The translations under genes and the position numbers were made by a program. From the NCBI RefSeq assembly GCF_932526225.1, contig NC_064048.1:2433597-2497596 (forward strand): a stretch of DNA of 64,000 nt, read 5' to 3'. The stretch's first letter is position 1; the number at the start of each line of letters is the position of its first letter. This stretch comes from Nematostella vectensis (Eukaryota > Cnidaria > Anthozoa > Actiniaria > Edwardsiidae). Of this stretch, positions 34,123 through 48,400 are shown piece by piece. The notes beneath the pieces are model-generated. The model did no database searches and was not told the origin of the DNA. It worked only from the letters and a program-made list of their open reading frames with translations.

Positions 34123-36454
34123 GTCAGTTTAGGCTAATCTCAGTTCAGAATTATTTTGTTGTGATGTTTCAGTAAACTTCTGGTCAGCGGCTGTTGGAAC
34201 ACAGGTATACCAAGCTCACAGTATATGATGATCTTAATTTTTACTATGAAATAAAATCTTGAAAATCTCAATGATATTCGTACTTGATTGCTGTGTCTTC
34301 AATGTAGTCTGGCTGAAATTATAATCTATTTCGTCGGGTAGTTGGCGAGCTATGGTGTTGAGTTTCCCACCATCAACGTGCCCCACCTAGTTTTCAAAAA
34401 TCATAAGGCGTGGCTGTGCTCCTCCAATTATTTTAGTGTTTCTATCGTGCTCACCATATTTTGAGTGCCTGCTACAGCTCTGTAGATAGATATGCGTGGT
34501 CATTTTACACTCTTTCTACTCTCTCGATTGACAGATTGCTTATTTCATAACCCTGAAAAGGGTATCGAATCAGACGAGTGATCTTAGCTCAAGGGAGAGG
34601 GACGGGGGGGCGAGGGGGCGAGAGAAGAAAAAGCGAGTGCGCGGACGAGGGGGCTCCCTTCCCTTGAGCCGCTACGCAGGCTAAGTGATCTCGAAGTTGT
34701 TTTTATCAATATCACGGTACTACAGATCCTGGATAATCGGATTGGATCGGACCGTGGAATATCGGATTGTCGTATGGGTCTACTGCGTTGAAATGAACAC
34801 ATTTGCGAGCGGATGTTCCGCGGGCCTGTGGATGCTACAATACGGATCTATGTATTATACCTTAAAATTCTATATCCATATGAGCGCAAATTTCTTTCGA
34901 TCTTCTACTTTTTTTAAAAAAAAACCTTTGTGCGATTGTTAAGCTTGTCTCAATCGTTTCGGAAAAATTAAAATAATAGTGCTTACGTACCAATCGGAGA
35001 ATGCCGAACTAGATGAGCCACACTCTGACCCAAAAACAACTCTGTTCAAGTTTTTTCCTTAATGAGTTATTGATTTTAGCACTTTGGTCACCCTGTGCTG
35101 TGACGTAAAATCACATGACCACTCATGGTACCCGCCCTGACCCATAAATAACTTTGTCCAAGTTTGATAGTCAGTCATGGCTTCCTTCGTGAGTCTGAAA
35201 TACAGTAATCAATTATAATAATAAGAAATATCTAACAAAATTAAAGACAAACGAAAGCTTTTGTACGAACCCTTTATTACGCTCATTGCTTAACACCACA
35301 GGCAGCCCAAGACTACTGTCAGTAGTTTTATAATGTTGATGAAAAAATATTGATTCGTAAAAAATAAAACAACAGAGATTGAAATATCGTGTTTAAGTCT
35401 TCGCTCCATTTTTTTTTTTTTATTTAACCAATATTTGACAATCACCTCAAAAGCCAACGGCTTATTTACTCTTCCTTACAATGGTTATGAGTAGAGCCGT
35501 TACAGAAATTCCATACTAATTACAGAAACGACAAGTGGGGGAGATAAATCCTGTACATCACGGAAAAGTCTAGCATTAACATTAAAATCTATATCACGTG
35601 AACCATTTAAAAATGCTTCAATTTTACTATTTATCGATACTTTTGATCATTTATCACCAAATACACATTTTCCGTTGAAATTTTTTGGATAGAATGCTCA
35701 TATAGCGAGTTTGAAGCTTTAAAACTGCTGACAGTGGCCTTGAGCTGCCAGTGCAAACCATTCCTTTATGCAACACGAATTAGTATGTGACACTGTTCGC
35801 ATTGATCTCATGCTTGATATTATGGTAAACCCAGAAGAGTTTGAGAAAATGGTATCTGCACCTAACTGCACGTCTCTGAGAATAGACATCAGGAAAAAAT
35901 ATTCTAGCTTGTCATGTAGTTTATTATTAGTTTAATTTCTTGAAGCAGAGCCGTAGTAGGCCACGCAAGATTAAGGGGGGGGGGCACAATACAGAAACAT
36001 TAAGAAAATATTGGGGGGGGGGGGGGCAGTCACGCCCCTACTGGTCATTTCCTTATAATTTTTGAATATATATATATTTTTTTTGGGGGGGGGGGAACCC
36101 CTGCTACGGCCCTCTGAAGGTGTTCCAATCACGATCCGACTTGCTTGACTGGTTTTGTAGGCTATGGAACCTTATTTCTATCTCAGCAGTGAATTAAATC
36201 AGTTTGAATCAAGGTAAATTCCAAGCCATCCTACAACTAAAACAACTGTATTCCTAGTATCAAAATGGAATGTTGTATTTTGGAAAAATGATGAGAGCTT
36301 TAAATGTTGGGTAAAAAACAATAACATAACGACAAAGAAAACAAGAACAACAAGAACAACAACAACACTATTGTCACGCAAGTCGGATCTAAGGACTCTA
36401 AGGTCACAGTCCTACTTAGTGTATAGGAGTGCCTTCGCGCCTGACATAGGTAAC
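34123..36454. other. Intergenic region, nothing coding seen
   Basis: Between the P450 start and the 3' end of the ion-channel gene. It presumably holds the P450 promoter. A purine-rich stretch at 34588-34672 is bounded by GCTCAAGGGA and TCCCTTGAGC. A MITE with G-rich loops lies at 35946-36116. I recognise no exon. Confidence 0.65.
35946..36116. repeat. G-rich-loop MITE family, copy 1
   Basis: Ends GCCGTAGTAGGCC and GGGGAACCCCTGCTACGGCC. Related elements lie at about 53298-53452 and 56573-56718: similar ends, an ATTTCCTTATA-type middle, and long G runs. Probably one MITE family. Confidence 0.6.
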
Positions 36455-39400
36455 TTAATAGTAAATCCAGTACACGAAAATAAACCCAATATAGAGCAAC
36501 GGAAACAGCCATCTAGACCAGCGATCGATAACGTCAGAACTTTTGTCTTTGACGGCGTGCTTTATTACTCGTTTGGCTTTTTTAAAAGTACCAGAGCGGG
36601 CTCGTTTCCTAGCAACGCTTGGTTCGGGGTCAGCGGAAGAGAAGGACACGTCTTGTCCGAATGCCTGACCTTGTTTGTCCTACATTTTGAAAAAAAGAAT
36701 AGTATTAACAGGAAAAAGAAACATGGGAATCGTGTGAAGTGTAACGGGGTAACAACCTATGCAGGGGCGTAGCCAGGAGGGTGGCCCAGGGGGCCCGGGC
36801 CCTCCCCTTCTAGCAGCCAAAAATACAGTAAATGTATGAGATTATCTGATAATATAGAAGAAAATGCCTTGAAAGGGCCTCCTTCCCCTGTTAAAAATCC
36901 CGGCTACGCCGCTGCGATATGATTATGATTTTTTTCAAAATTAAAACAAATCTTGAATTATTCAGAAAAAACAAATTGCATGCATGTATCACTGCTCATA
37001 GTAATGATAAATGCATAATATTAGCTTTTAAAGTGTCATCTAGTAAATTTAGTGACATTTTTAACAACAGCTTTGAGAGAGAGTAAAATTTACCCCCCTC
37101 CCCCCAAAAAAAACCCGAGGTAAAAATATTCTAGCGCTGTTGTGAAAATTTTCACCTAAACAAACTTATAAAGTCAAAAGAGGCATTTAAATCTGAGAAA
37201 CAGGACCAAAATATGAAAAATTCACTACTTTTTAGTTTTATGTGCTAAAAAAACGGTTGCCATGGTAACATGGAGCGTCTCCTAGGCATGTCAATGGCAT
37301 CCAAACGTCCGCAGATAGCTTTTAGGAAAAGTCACCAATTTTTAGCTTCTTAGCTTCTATGGTTCAGAAGTTATAGCAATTTTCCAGGAGGGGGGGGGGG
37401 GGCTTAAAGAGCCACCCCAGTCTGAATAGGGTTAATGAAGGTCCGTTATATAGAGGTTCCCGTGTACTCCCTACTGGGCTGCTCTAGTACCCGGGGCAAC
37501 TCTGTAAACGATATTGCACATGCGCAGTAGCAAAATACCTTCACCTGTACAACTAGAACATCCACCTCCATAGTGTCCTCGGCAGACGCGGGCACACTGT
37601 GCTTCCGGTCTTTCTTCATGTTACTGTGTATAAGCACTAGGACCAGTTCAAGGGCGCTCGAAAACACAAACAGGAACGAGACAATCAGAAATACATCCAC
37701 TGCTTTGACATAGGATACCTGTGGATATAAAGCATCGGATGAGAAATGACCAGTAGGGGCGTGGCTGTGCCCCCCGCCCAATGGTTTCTTTAATGTTTTT
37801 GTTACGTGCCCCCAGTTATTAGGGGCCTGTAACGGCTATGCAATGTGATATAATATGAGGATAATGTCGAACAGCGTTCTAAGAGGAACCCATGAACGTG
37901 ACAGTAGTGGGGCTGATTATTACGGACACTGTTTTGCGTTACTTATTACGGATACTGTTTTGCGTTACCTTAGGGAACTGAGTTCTAAAGGACCCCATCA
38001 GCGTGACTATTGTGAGGATCGTTGTCACGGATAGCGTGATTCGCGCGGGCACGGCGTCACGCGGTATCCAGAATGCTAGCCACGAAAGCGCCACAATAAG
38101 CGTCGTAGGGGCATAGACCTGGAGAAGAGAGTAACCAATGTTTCGATTGAATACAAACGACGCTGTGATATGAATCCAAGCTCCTGAAACAATAAAAAAA
38201 AACAAATTCAATTAATGAAGGTGAAGGGTTTGATTTATAAATGGTGACAAAGGAAAATAGTTTTACAAATTCGGCTGTATTGAGATGGCCAACCTTTTAA
38301 GGATAATAATCTGTGTCCCGCTCCCTCTTCGAGCTTAGAAAATGCTTTGAAGCAAAAATTCCATACGGTTACATCCCGTAAATGGAACCGCAAGCTAAGC
38401 ACAACCAGGCCTCATATTTTTGTGCTCCTCGCCCAAGAACCTGGAGCCACCACAAGTCCTCCCTTCCCTTTACCGGTAGCTGCTGCGTAAGTTGTCAAAA
38501 AAATACCGTAAATATTTTTTTAATTACATCCGGAATCTTCAGAACGAAAAATGTCTTAGTAGCCTAATGATAGCAGACCAGTGGGGGCGTAGCTTCCCCC
38601 CCGCCACACACACACATGTCTCAGTATCGCCCCCCCGTGACAATAACTAAAATAATTTCTTTGGTCATATCCTTGCCTGAAGCGTATTCATACTTTTCCT
38701 TGGAAGTAGATATGGTTTTCAAATGAAACTCATTCATTTCTTTGTTTATTATATAAACCGCGAATTTTTCACTCCAGAAATAGTCGAGGTCTGTACTTTT
38801 GTACGCATCTAGAACAAAACCAAATAAGAATGTACATCAGACGTACACACTGTTTCAATGTGTTTCGAAGCCTTAAGAGAAGAATACCCAATCAGGGGCG
38901 GATCTAGGGGTGGGACGAGCGGACCCTGCCCTACTATTTTCAGACAAATGACAACAAACATAAGGGCATCCACGAAAGAACAAAGGATCCGCCCTCCTTT
39001 TTTTAAAACCCTTATACCCAATTTCCGAATACCCTTCCCCAATTACTGCCACTAGCCAACAGATACCATGGTACGAATACCCGCTTTTAACCAACAGGCT
39101 ATTTAAAGGCAAGACACTAAATTGTGCTGTATGGGTACTCACAGCTCAGCAATGTGATGTTGCATGTTTGTTCATCCATGGGGTAGTTACGCAAATCCAT
39201 TCCACAGCTTGCTACAAGTGTTACTCTGAGAATAAACGAAATACAATTAAGTTTTATTCTTTAAAAGGAAATTTATACTAATGGAGAGTCGAGGAAAAGA
39301 GAAGCAGTGAACATAAAAGAGCCACACCTTCTATTTTAGTCAATATTGGAAGACGATTTATTTTATAAAATGATGATATAAAGCTATATAACCATGTAAA

Positions 39401-42400
39401 AAAAACTTGAACTTAGTTCACCAAACTTTCTCGAAAATATTGAAATACCTTTTCTAAATTAGCCGATTTAAATAGATGCTTTGACGTACGTTAGATGTTG
39501 TGTCCAGTTCCAAAAGGTTCCACGGCAAATACTTCATCACACCTTTAGCTGATTTGTACAGATCCATCAGGTAGATGGCCAATTATATCATTATACCTTA
39601 CGCTCTTGTTGTGTATTTGTTGTGTATTAGTTCCATTAGTTCCAAGGTAGATGCTCATGCATCAAAGCAAGTGCGTAAAAGCATCCATTTCCGGAAGCCA
39701 CTCTACTTTGATTTTAGATGGTTATTTCGAGATTTTTTTTTTAAATGTACCTTCCAATATTAGATGAAAACAATAACAAAGGTGTAGCTGACAAGGGCCC
39801 TTTGAGCTGATTTGTACAGTTCCACCATGGTAGGTGGATCGTCATGTATTTCATCATACCTGCCTTACGCTTTTTGCACAGTTCCATCAGGGTAAATAGT
39901 CAGGTCAGGGGCGGATCCAGGAATTCAAAATGGGGGGGGGGGGGTGGATGATGGCCGGATAGACGGCTTACAACAGACCCTTGTAGGACACTACATAGAT
40001 CTTAAAATACTTCACGCTGAATTGGATTTGTCGCGTCAGCAAAGTCAAACAGGCAAAGGCAATTTCGTTTCTTCAAACAAGCATTTTTCTACTCAAAAAG
40101 GGGGTGGATATCCACCCATTCCCCCCCCCCCCCCCCTGTATCCGCCCTTGCAGGTATATCGTCATACCTTTATCTGCTTTGTTAAGTTCCATCAGGCTAA
40201 ATGGTCATGTTTAATCTGCTTTGTAAAGTTCCATCAGGGCAAATGGTCAAATATCTCGTAACTTTATCTGCTTTGTACTGTTCCATCATAGATAAGATCA
40301 CCAAGTATTTCGACATACCTTAAGCTGATTTGTAAAGTTCCACCAGGGTAGACGGTCATGTATCTCGTCATGCCTTAAACTGCTTTGTGCAGTTCGGTCA
40401 TAGATAAGATAACCAAGTATTTCCACATACCTCAAGCTGTTGTTAACTTTTCCATCAGTGTTAGATGTTGATGTATCTTGAAATACCTTAATCAGCTATG
40501 TAAAGCTCGATGGGTTGTAATGCATATATTACTGTAATGTATGATAATGTATGTCTTAAGCTGCTTTGTAAGGTATTTCCCCATCCCTTCAGCTGTTGTG
40601 CACTGTTCCATCGGAGTAGATGGTGATATATGTCATAAGCTGATTTGTAATGCTTCATCAGGAATAAGATAATCTAGTATTTCCACATACCTTAAGTTGC
40701 ACTGTTAACTAACTGTTCTATCAGAGTAGTATTTTCACATACCTTAAGCTGTTGTGCACTGTTCCATCAGGGTAGATTACAACAAGTATTTTCACATACC
40801 TTAAGCTGTTGTGCACTGTTCCATCAGAGTAGATTATACCAAGTATTTTCACATACCTTAAGCTGTTGTGCACTGTTCCATCAGGGTAGATTATACCAAG
40901 TATTTTCACATACCTTAAGCTGTTGTGCACTGTTCCATCAGGGTGTATTATACCAAGTATTTTCACATACCTTAAGCTGTTGTGCACTGTTCCATCAGGG
41001 TAGATTATATCAAGTATTTTTACATACCCTAAGCTGTTGTGCACTGTTCCATCAGAGTAGATTATACCAAGTATTTTCACATACCTTAAGTTGTTGTGCA
41101 CTGTTCCATCAGGGTGTATTATACCAAGTATTTTCACATACCTTAAGCTGTTGTGCACTGTTCCATCAGGGTGTATTATACCAAGTATTTTCACATACCT
41201 TAAGCTGTTGTGCACTGTTCCATCAGGGTAGATTATATCAAGTATTTTTACATACCCTAAGCTGTTGTGCACTGTTCCATCAGAGTAGATTATACCAAGT
41301 ATTTTCACATACCTTAAGTTGTTGTGCACTGTTCCATCAGGGTGTATTATACCAAGTATTTTCACATACCTTAAGCTGTTGTGCACTGTTCCATCAGGGT
41401 AGATTATACCAAGTATTTTCACATACCTTAAGCTGTTGTACACTGTTCCATCAGGGTAGATTATACCAAGTATTTTCACATACCTTAAGCTGTTGTGCAC
41501 TGTTCCATCAGGGTAGATTATACCAAGTATTTTCACATACCTTAAGCTGTTGTGCACTGTTCCATCAGAGTAGATTACACCAAGTATTTTCACATACCTT
41601 AAGCTGTTGTGCACTGTTCCATCAGGGTAGATTATACCAAGTATTTTCACATACCTTAAGCTGTTGTGCACTGTTCCATCAGGGTAGATTATACCAAGTA
41701 TTTTCACATACCTTAAGCTGTTGTACACTGTTCCATCAGGGTAGATTATACCAAGTATTTTCACATACCTTAAGCTGCTGTGCACTGTTCCATCAGGGTA
41801 GATTATACCAAGTATTTTCACATACCTTAAGCTGTTGTGCACTGTTCCATCAGGGTAGATTACACCAAGTATGTTTACATACCTTAAGCTGTTGTGCACT
41901 GTTCCATCAGGGTAGATTATACCAAGTATTTTCACATACCTTAAGCTGTTGTGCACTGTTCCATCAGGGTAGATTACACCAAGTATGTTTACATACCTTA
42001 AGCTGTTGTGCACTGTTCCATCAGGGTAGATTATACCAAGTATTTTCACATACCTTAAGCTCTTGTGCACTGTTCCATCAGGGTAGATTATACCAAGTAT
42101 TTACACATACCTTAAGCTGTTGTGCACTGTTTCATCAGGGTAGATTATATCAAGTATTTTCACATACCTCAAACAGTTGTGCACTGTTCCATCAGGGTAG
42201 ATTACACCAAGTATTTTCACATACCTTAAGCTGTTGTGCACTGTTCCATCAGGGTAGATTACACCAAGTATGTTTACATACCTTAAGCTGTTGTACACTG
42301 TTTCATCAGGGTAGATTATACCAAGTATTTTCACATACCTTAAGCTGTTGTGCACTGTTCCATCAGGGTAGATTATACCAAGTATTTTCACATACCTTAA

Positions 42401-45400
42401 GCTGTTGTGCACTGTTCCATCAGGGTAGATTACACCAAGTATTTTCACATACCTTAAGCTGCTGTGCACTGTTCCATCAGGGTAGATTATACCAAGTATG
42501 TTTACATACCTTAAGCTCTTGTGCACTGTTCCATCAGAGTTAAGATTATACCAAGTATTTTCACATACCTTAAGCTGTTGTGCACTGTTCCATCAGGGTA
42601 AATGGACAAGTCACTGTTATCATTGGGGACATTGTGAGCGATTGCTTTCTTGATGTTGAGTACTATCGTGTCCGGTAACCAGACCAGGTCGCTGTACTGT
42701 CCGTCTAAACTAATGGGGAAGTCTAAAGAGTGCTTCAAACGCTCATCATGCCAGTGTTGCATCAAGAACAAGTCGACCTCAAAATCCTGTAAAAAGGGTA
42801 CCGGGTTATTCAAAGATTTTCTATGGCCCTTAGAGCACCCTGGAAAGTGCGGATTTGATTTTGATTAATTTACTGCCTAATTTCATATATCAAAAAATCT
42901 TGCTTTTATTTTTTTTTTTGTAAAGAGGGGAAACAAACACAAACGGTATAAGGCGACGCATGCCATTTTAGTCTATTTCTTTCAGGCCATAGTTAGGATA
43001 TGCCAAGAGGGAGGGAGGGGAGAGGAGGGCGCAGAAGAGCGCAGATATCAACTAAAAAAGGGTAATGTTTTCTTCTCTGCAGAATTGCCAGGAACCGTTT
43101 TTCAGTCTGAAAGGTAATGCTCCAATTTGTTTTGGCATTTGCTCCCCGATCCACACTCAAATATCTGATGACAAGCATACCATATCTCTTTCTCTTATCT
43201 GGCCGAAGTGCACGATGGTCATCCTAATAGTGACGTTGACAGGTCTGTCTCGCATGTACGGTCTGAGCCTCTTGTCGTAGTGCGGATGACTAAATAGCTC
43301 GTCTAAAACCTTGGTTGTGCTAGCATATCTAGATAAAATAATAGATGTGAAACTAGGTGGATTTCACATTAGAATTACTATGATTACAGCAGTTGAGGTT
43401 CACAATATTTTATGTCTATTTTATGTTTTCCATCAAGGAAAAAAGACCTCACATAGCAGAAGCTATTACAATATAGACCCATCATAGAACCTCCAATACT
43501 TCCAGACTTTCAGAACCATTAGCCTCCCGAACCGATAGAGATCTAAACCGCTAGACCCATAGCACTAAAAAAATTCACAATCTTAGGGTTAGCGATGGGT
43601 ACCACGGAATTTCGAAAGTGTCGCAAAAATTTCGCAAAGTCTCGGAATCTCGTTTTTTTCGCAAGTCTTGAAGTCTCGTTTTTAAAAATTTTAGGGCTCT
43701 CGGAGACTTGTTTTTTCTACCACAGTCTCGATGTCTAGGATTTTTAATCTCGGAGATCTCTGATTTCGCTCCTATTCTTAACCAGAAGGTGGAGCTGAAG
43801 AACCGAAGACGCAACGGTTCTGTCGGGTAGCCTGTCAGCAAATCAAACTCACGACATGTGACTTTCGTTTGTACTGTGAAGATTCTCTAACAAGAAAAAT
43901 TTCATCATCGAGTCTCGCGCTCGCAGTTTTTAACTGAAAACCTCGGATTCCTAAATTTGACAAAATTTTGATTGCAATCTTTTGGTCCCATTATTCCTCG
44001 GACTGATACCTTTCTCTCCTTCCCCCTCCACAACGCTACTTTTCTCTCCTTCCCCCTCCACAACGCTACCTTTCCCTACTTCCCCCACCACAACGCTACC
44101 TTTTTCTCCTTCCCCCTCGACAACGCTACCTTTCTCTCCTTCCCCCTCCACAACGCTACATTTCCCCCCTTCCACCTCCACAACGTTACCTTTCCCTCCT
44201 TCCCCCTCCACGACGCTACATTTCTCTCCTTCCCACTCCACGACGCTACATTTCTCTCCTTCCCCCTCCACAACGCTACCTTTCTCTCTTTCCCCCTCTA
44301 CGACGCTACCTTTCCCTCCTTCCCCCACCACAACACTAGCTGTCTCTCCTTCCCTCTCCGCGACGCTACCTTTCCCTCCTTTCCACTACACAACGCTACC
44401 TTTCCCTCCTTCCCCCTCCATGACGCTACCTTTCTCTCCTTCCACCTTCACGACGCTACCTTTCCCTCCTTCCCCCTCCACAACGCTACCTTTCTCTCCT
44501 TCTCTCTCCACGACGCTACCTTTCCCTCCTCCCCCTTCCATGACGCTACCTTTCCCTTCTTCCCCCTCCACAACTCTACCTTTCTCTACTTTCCCCTCCA
44601 CAACGCTACCTTTCTCTCCTTCCCCCTCCACGACGCTACCTTTCTCTCCTTCCCCCTCCACGACGCTACCTTTCCTTCCTTTCCCCTCCACGACGCCACC
44701 TTTCTCTACTTCCTCCTCCACAACGCTACCTTTCTCTCCTTCCCCCTCCACGACGCTACCTTTCTCTCCTTCCCCTCCACGACGCTACCTTTCTTTCCTT
44801 TCCCCTCCACGACGCTACCTTTCCCTCCTTCCCCCCCGACAACGTTACCTTTCCCTTCTTCCCCCTCCACAACGCTACCTTTCTCTCTTCCCCCTCCACA
44901 ACGCTACCTTTCTCTCTTTCCCTCTCCACGACGATACCTTTCCCTCCTTCCCCCTCCACAACGCTACCTTTACCTCCTTCCCCCTCCACAACGCTACCTT
45001 TTCCTCCTTCCCCCTCCATGACGCTACCTTTCTCCTTCCCCCTCCACGACGCTAGCTTTCCCTCCTCCCCCCTCCACAACGCTACCTTTCTCTCCTTCCC
45101 TCTCCACGACGCTACCTTTCTCTCTCCCCCCTCCACAACGCTACCTTTCTCTCTTTCCCTCTCCACGACGATACCTTTCCCTCCTTCCCCCTCGACAACG
45201 CTACCTTTCCCTTCTTCCCCCTCCACAACGCTACCTTTCTCTCTTCCCCCTCCACAACGCTACCTTTCTCTCTTTCCCTCTCCACGACGATACCTTTCCC
45301 TCCTTCCCCCTCCACAACGCTACCTTTACCTTCTTCTCCCTCCACAACGCTACCTATCCCTCCTTCCCCCTCCACGACGCTACCTTTCCCTCCTTCCCCC

Positions 45401-48400
45401 TCCACGAATATACATTTCCCTGCTTCCCCCTCCATGACGCTACCTTTCCCTTCTTCCCCCTCCACGACGCTACTTTTCTCTCCTTCCCTCTCCACGGCGC
45501 TACCTTTCCCTCCTTCTCCTTCCACAACGCTACCTTTCTCTCCTTCCCCCTCCACGACGCTACCTTTCCCTCCTTCCCCCTCCACGACGCTACCTTTCCC
45601 TCCTTCCTCCTCCACGACGCTACTTTTCCCTTCTTTCCTCTCCACGACGCTACTTTTCTCTCCTTTCCCCTCCACGACGCTACCTTTCCCTCCTTCCCCT
45701 CCCACGACGCTACCTTTCTCTCCTTCCCCCTCCACGACGCTACTTTTCTCTCCTTCCCTCTCCACGGCGCTACCTTTCCCTCCTTCTCCTTCCACAACGC
45801 TACCTTTCTCTCCTTCCCCCTCCACAACGCTACCTTTCCCTCCTTTCCCTCCTTCACCCTCCACAACGCTACCTTTCCCTCCTTCCCCCTCCACGACGCT
45901 ACCTTTCCCTCCTTTCCCGTCCACGACGCTACCTTTCCCTTCTTTCCTCTCCACGACGCTACTTTTCTCTCCTTTCCTCTCCACGACGCTACCTTTCCCT
46001 CCTTCCCCTCCCACGACGCTACCTTTTCCTCCTTCCCCTCCCACAACGCTACCTTTTCCTCCTTCCCTTCCACGACGCTACCTTTCCCCCCCACGATGCT
46101 TCCTTCCCTTCCTTCCCCCTCCACGACGCTACCTTTCCCTCCTTCCCCCCCACGACGCTACCTTTCCCTCCTTCCCCCTCCACGACGCTACCTTTCCCTT
46201 TTCCCCCCTCCACGACGCTACCTTTCCCTTTTCCCCCCTCCACGACGCTACCTTTCCCTCCTTCCCCCTCCACGACGCTACCTTTCCCTTTTCCCCCCTC
46301 CACGACGCTACCTTTCCCTTTTCCCCCCTCCACGACGCTACCTTTCCCTCCTTCCCCTCCCACGACGCTACCTTTCTCTCCTTTCCCCTCCACGACGCTA
46401 CCTTTCCCTCTTTCCCCTCCCACGACGCTACCTTTTCCTCCTTCCCCTCCCACAACGCTACCTTTTCCTCCTTCCCCTCCACGACGCTACCTTTCCCCCC
46501 CACGATGCTTCCTTCCCTTCCTTCCCCCTCCACGACGCTACCTTTCTCTCCTTCCCCCTCCACGACGCTACTTTTCTCTCCTTCCCCCTCCACGACGCTT
46601 CCTTCCCCCCCACGATGCTTCCTTCCCTTCTTTCCCCCTCCACGATTCTACCTTTCCCTTTTCCCCCCTCCACGACGCTACTTTTCTCTCCTTACCCCTC
46701 CACAACGCTACCTTTCCCTCCTTCCCACTCCACGACGCTACCGGTGGATGTCATCTATAAACATGGCGCCATGAGACGCCCCGAGGTCGTTGTCGTAGAA
46801 ATATCAGAACTACCCCCTTTATCTTTCTTATATGTCATTGAATTTCTCAGAGTAAAACATTACTTGTTTGCCTGTGTGGACAGAACTGAGATGCCAAACA
46901 ATAACAAGATCATCAAGGTAGACATCTTTTGGTCTCTTTCGCCCCTCAACCTGAAAAAACAAAAGCACAACCAAGGGGCACTTTCACGCTTGAAAACGTA
47001 AAACATTCATGTTTACTTCTGCAGTGCAGTATTTTGCTAGCGAGCAAGAACTCGTCCATATTTGTTTGGTCTAGATTTGGGTGCAAATTACATTTAAAGT
47101 GCCATTGTCACTATTTTTTGCTTCTGGAGGGCCGACGTAAACCTCGAAGGGCCGACGTAAACCTCGGACGGCCGACGTAAACCCCAGCCCTTAACCGTAA
47201 ATCTCAACAAGAGATTTTGAAAAAAAAATTGCGTTTCCATTAAAAACCATCGGAGATTTTTACGCAATCGCCCGAAAGCAAGGTGACAATGCCGTTTATG
47301 AAGTTTCTCCCGATTCTACAGCGTTTTGGTGCTTGTATACACCTATTTCAATGAACGTTGTCGGTGCAAATGGCGAATGCCAAATGGTAGTTGTAAGACA
47401 AATCGCGGCTTGTAGGTATAATTACCCCTTAGAGTAATGAGTATAAGTAAACTAATCGCACGAGTTGTTCACATTTTCCTTTACCTGCTAGCAGAGGCCT
47501 CTTTTCTCTGTATTTCGCCCAGCGAAGTAGACGATGCCTTAGCCGGACAAATCCTCATTCAATTGCATTGGAAATCACTATGCTTTTAAATTTATTGCTG
47601 TCTTTTTATTTTATGTTGTTTTCAATTTTTACTAATTTAGAATACGCCAATTAGATTAGTGTCCTTACCCATAAAAATGGAATCCAAATTGACTTCTAAT
47701 TCTTGAGCTACAAGTTGCCTTTTCTTCTCATTATAAAAACCGTCTGAACTACTTATAAGCGTTAAACTGCATGAGGTCCCCTAAACAACCTCACGCCACT
47801 CAGAAGCATCTTGGCAACGCCCAAAGGCCTGTTCCTAGACATTAGAGTGCCATTGTTTTGTGGAACAATAACACATTCGGGTTTCTTTTGCTAGCAATAT
47901 GATGCTAAGTAATCAATCCACTTTGCAAAGTAAAGGTAGCAAGCAATATCGAATTCAAAATTAATTTCCCACCAGCAATTCGTGTTACCTGGTTGGTGTC
48001 TTGTCTGTGTCGTGCCGGTAAAACCGACAGTCGGAATGCGTTGATTAATATGGGAATTCGAAAGATGAAAACCAGCCATATATGCATATTCAATCCCTTT
48101 AGAAATTAATGTAAGTAGTTAAAAAATTAGTAATAATTAAGACTTACCGAATTATACACGCAATTTTGTTTGCAAACTGCATAGCCGATTTATCGTGGAA
48201 AAAATGTATAAAATTTACGCTTAGACTTTTTGAAATGCCATTCCAAAACTCTTATCAAATTTACGATAGCATTTCTAAAAGCCTTATTCCAAAGCTCTCA
48301 CATAAACATCGCGTGTCACTCTATATTCTTTCCACTTACAAAGAAGTGGATGATAGTACTAGAATTCTAGGCTTACACTTTAACATGAGCATGATAAAAT

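Noticed and set aside
40721..42526. Long open frames of 449 and 141 codons with a 19-residue repeat
   Set aside because: Tandem copies of an exon end, splice donor and intron bases; the two-base shift in the first unit separates them from the receptor frame.
43951..46774. Several 120-450-codon Pro/Ser/Thr-rich or Gly/Glu/Val/Lys-rich open frames on both strands
   Set aside because: 30-bp repeat with a period divisible by three; open in several frames at once, no splice or start evidence, and inside a receptor intron.
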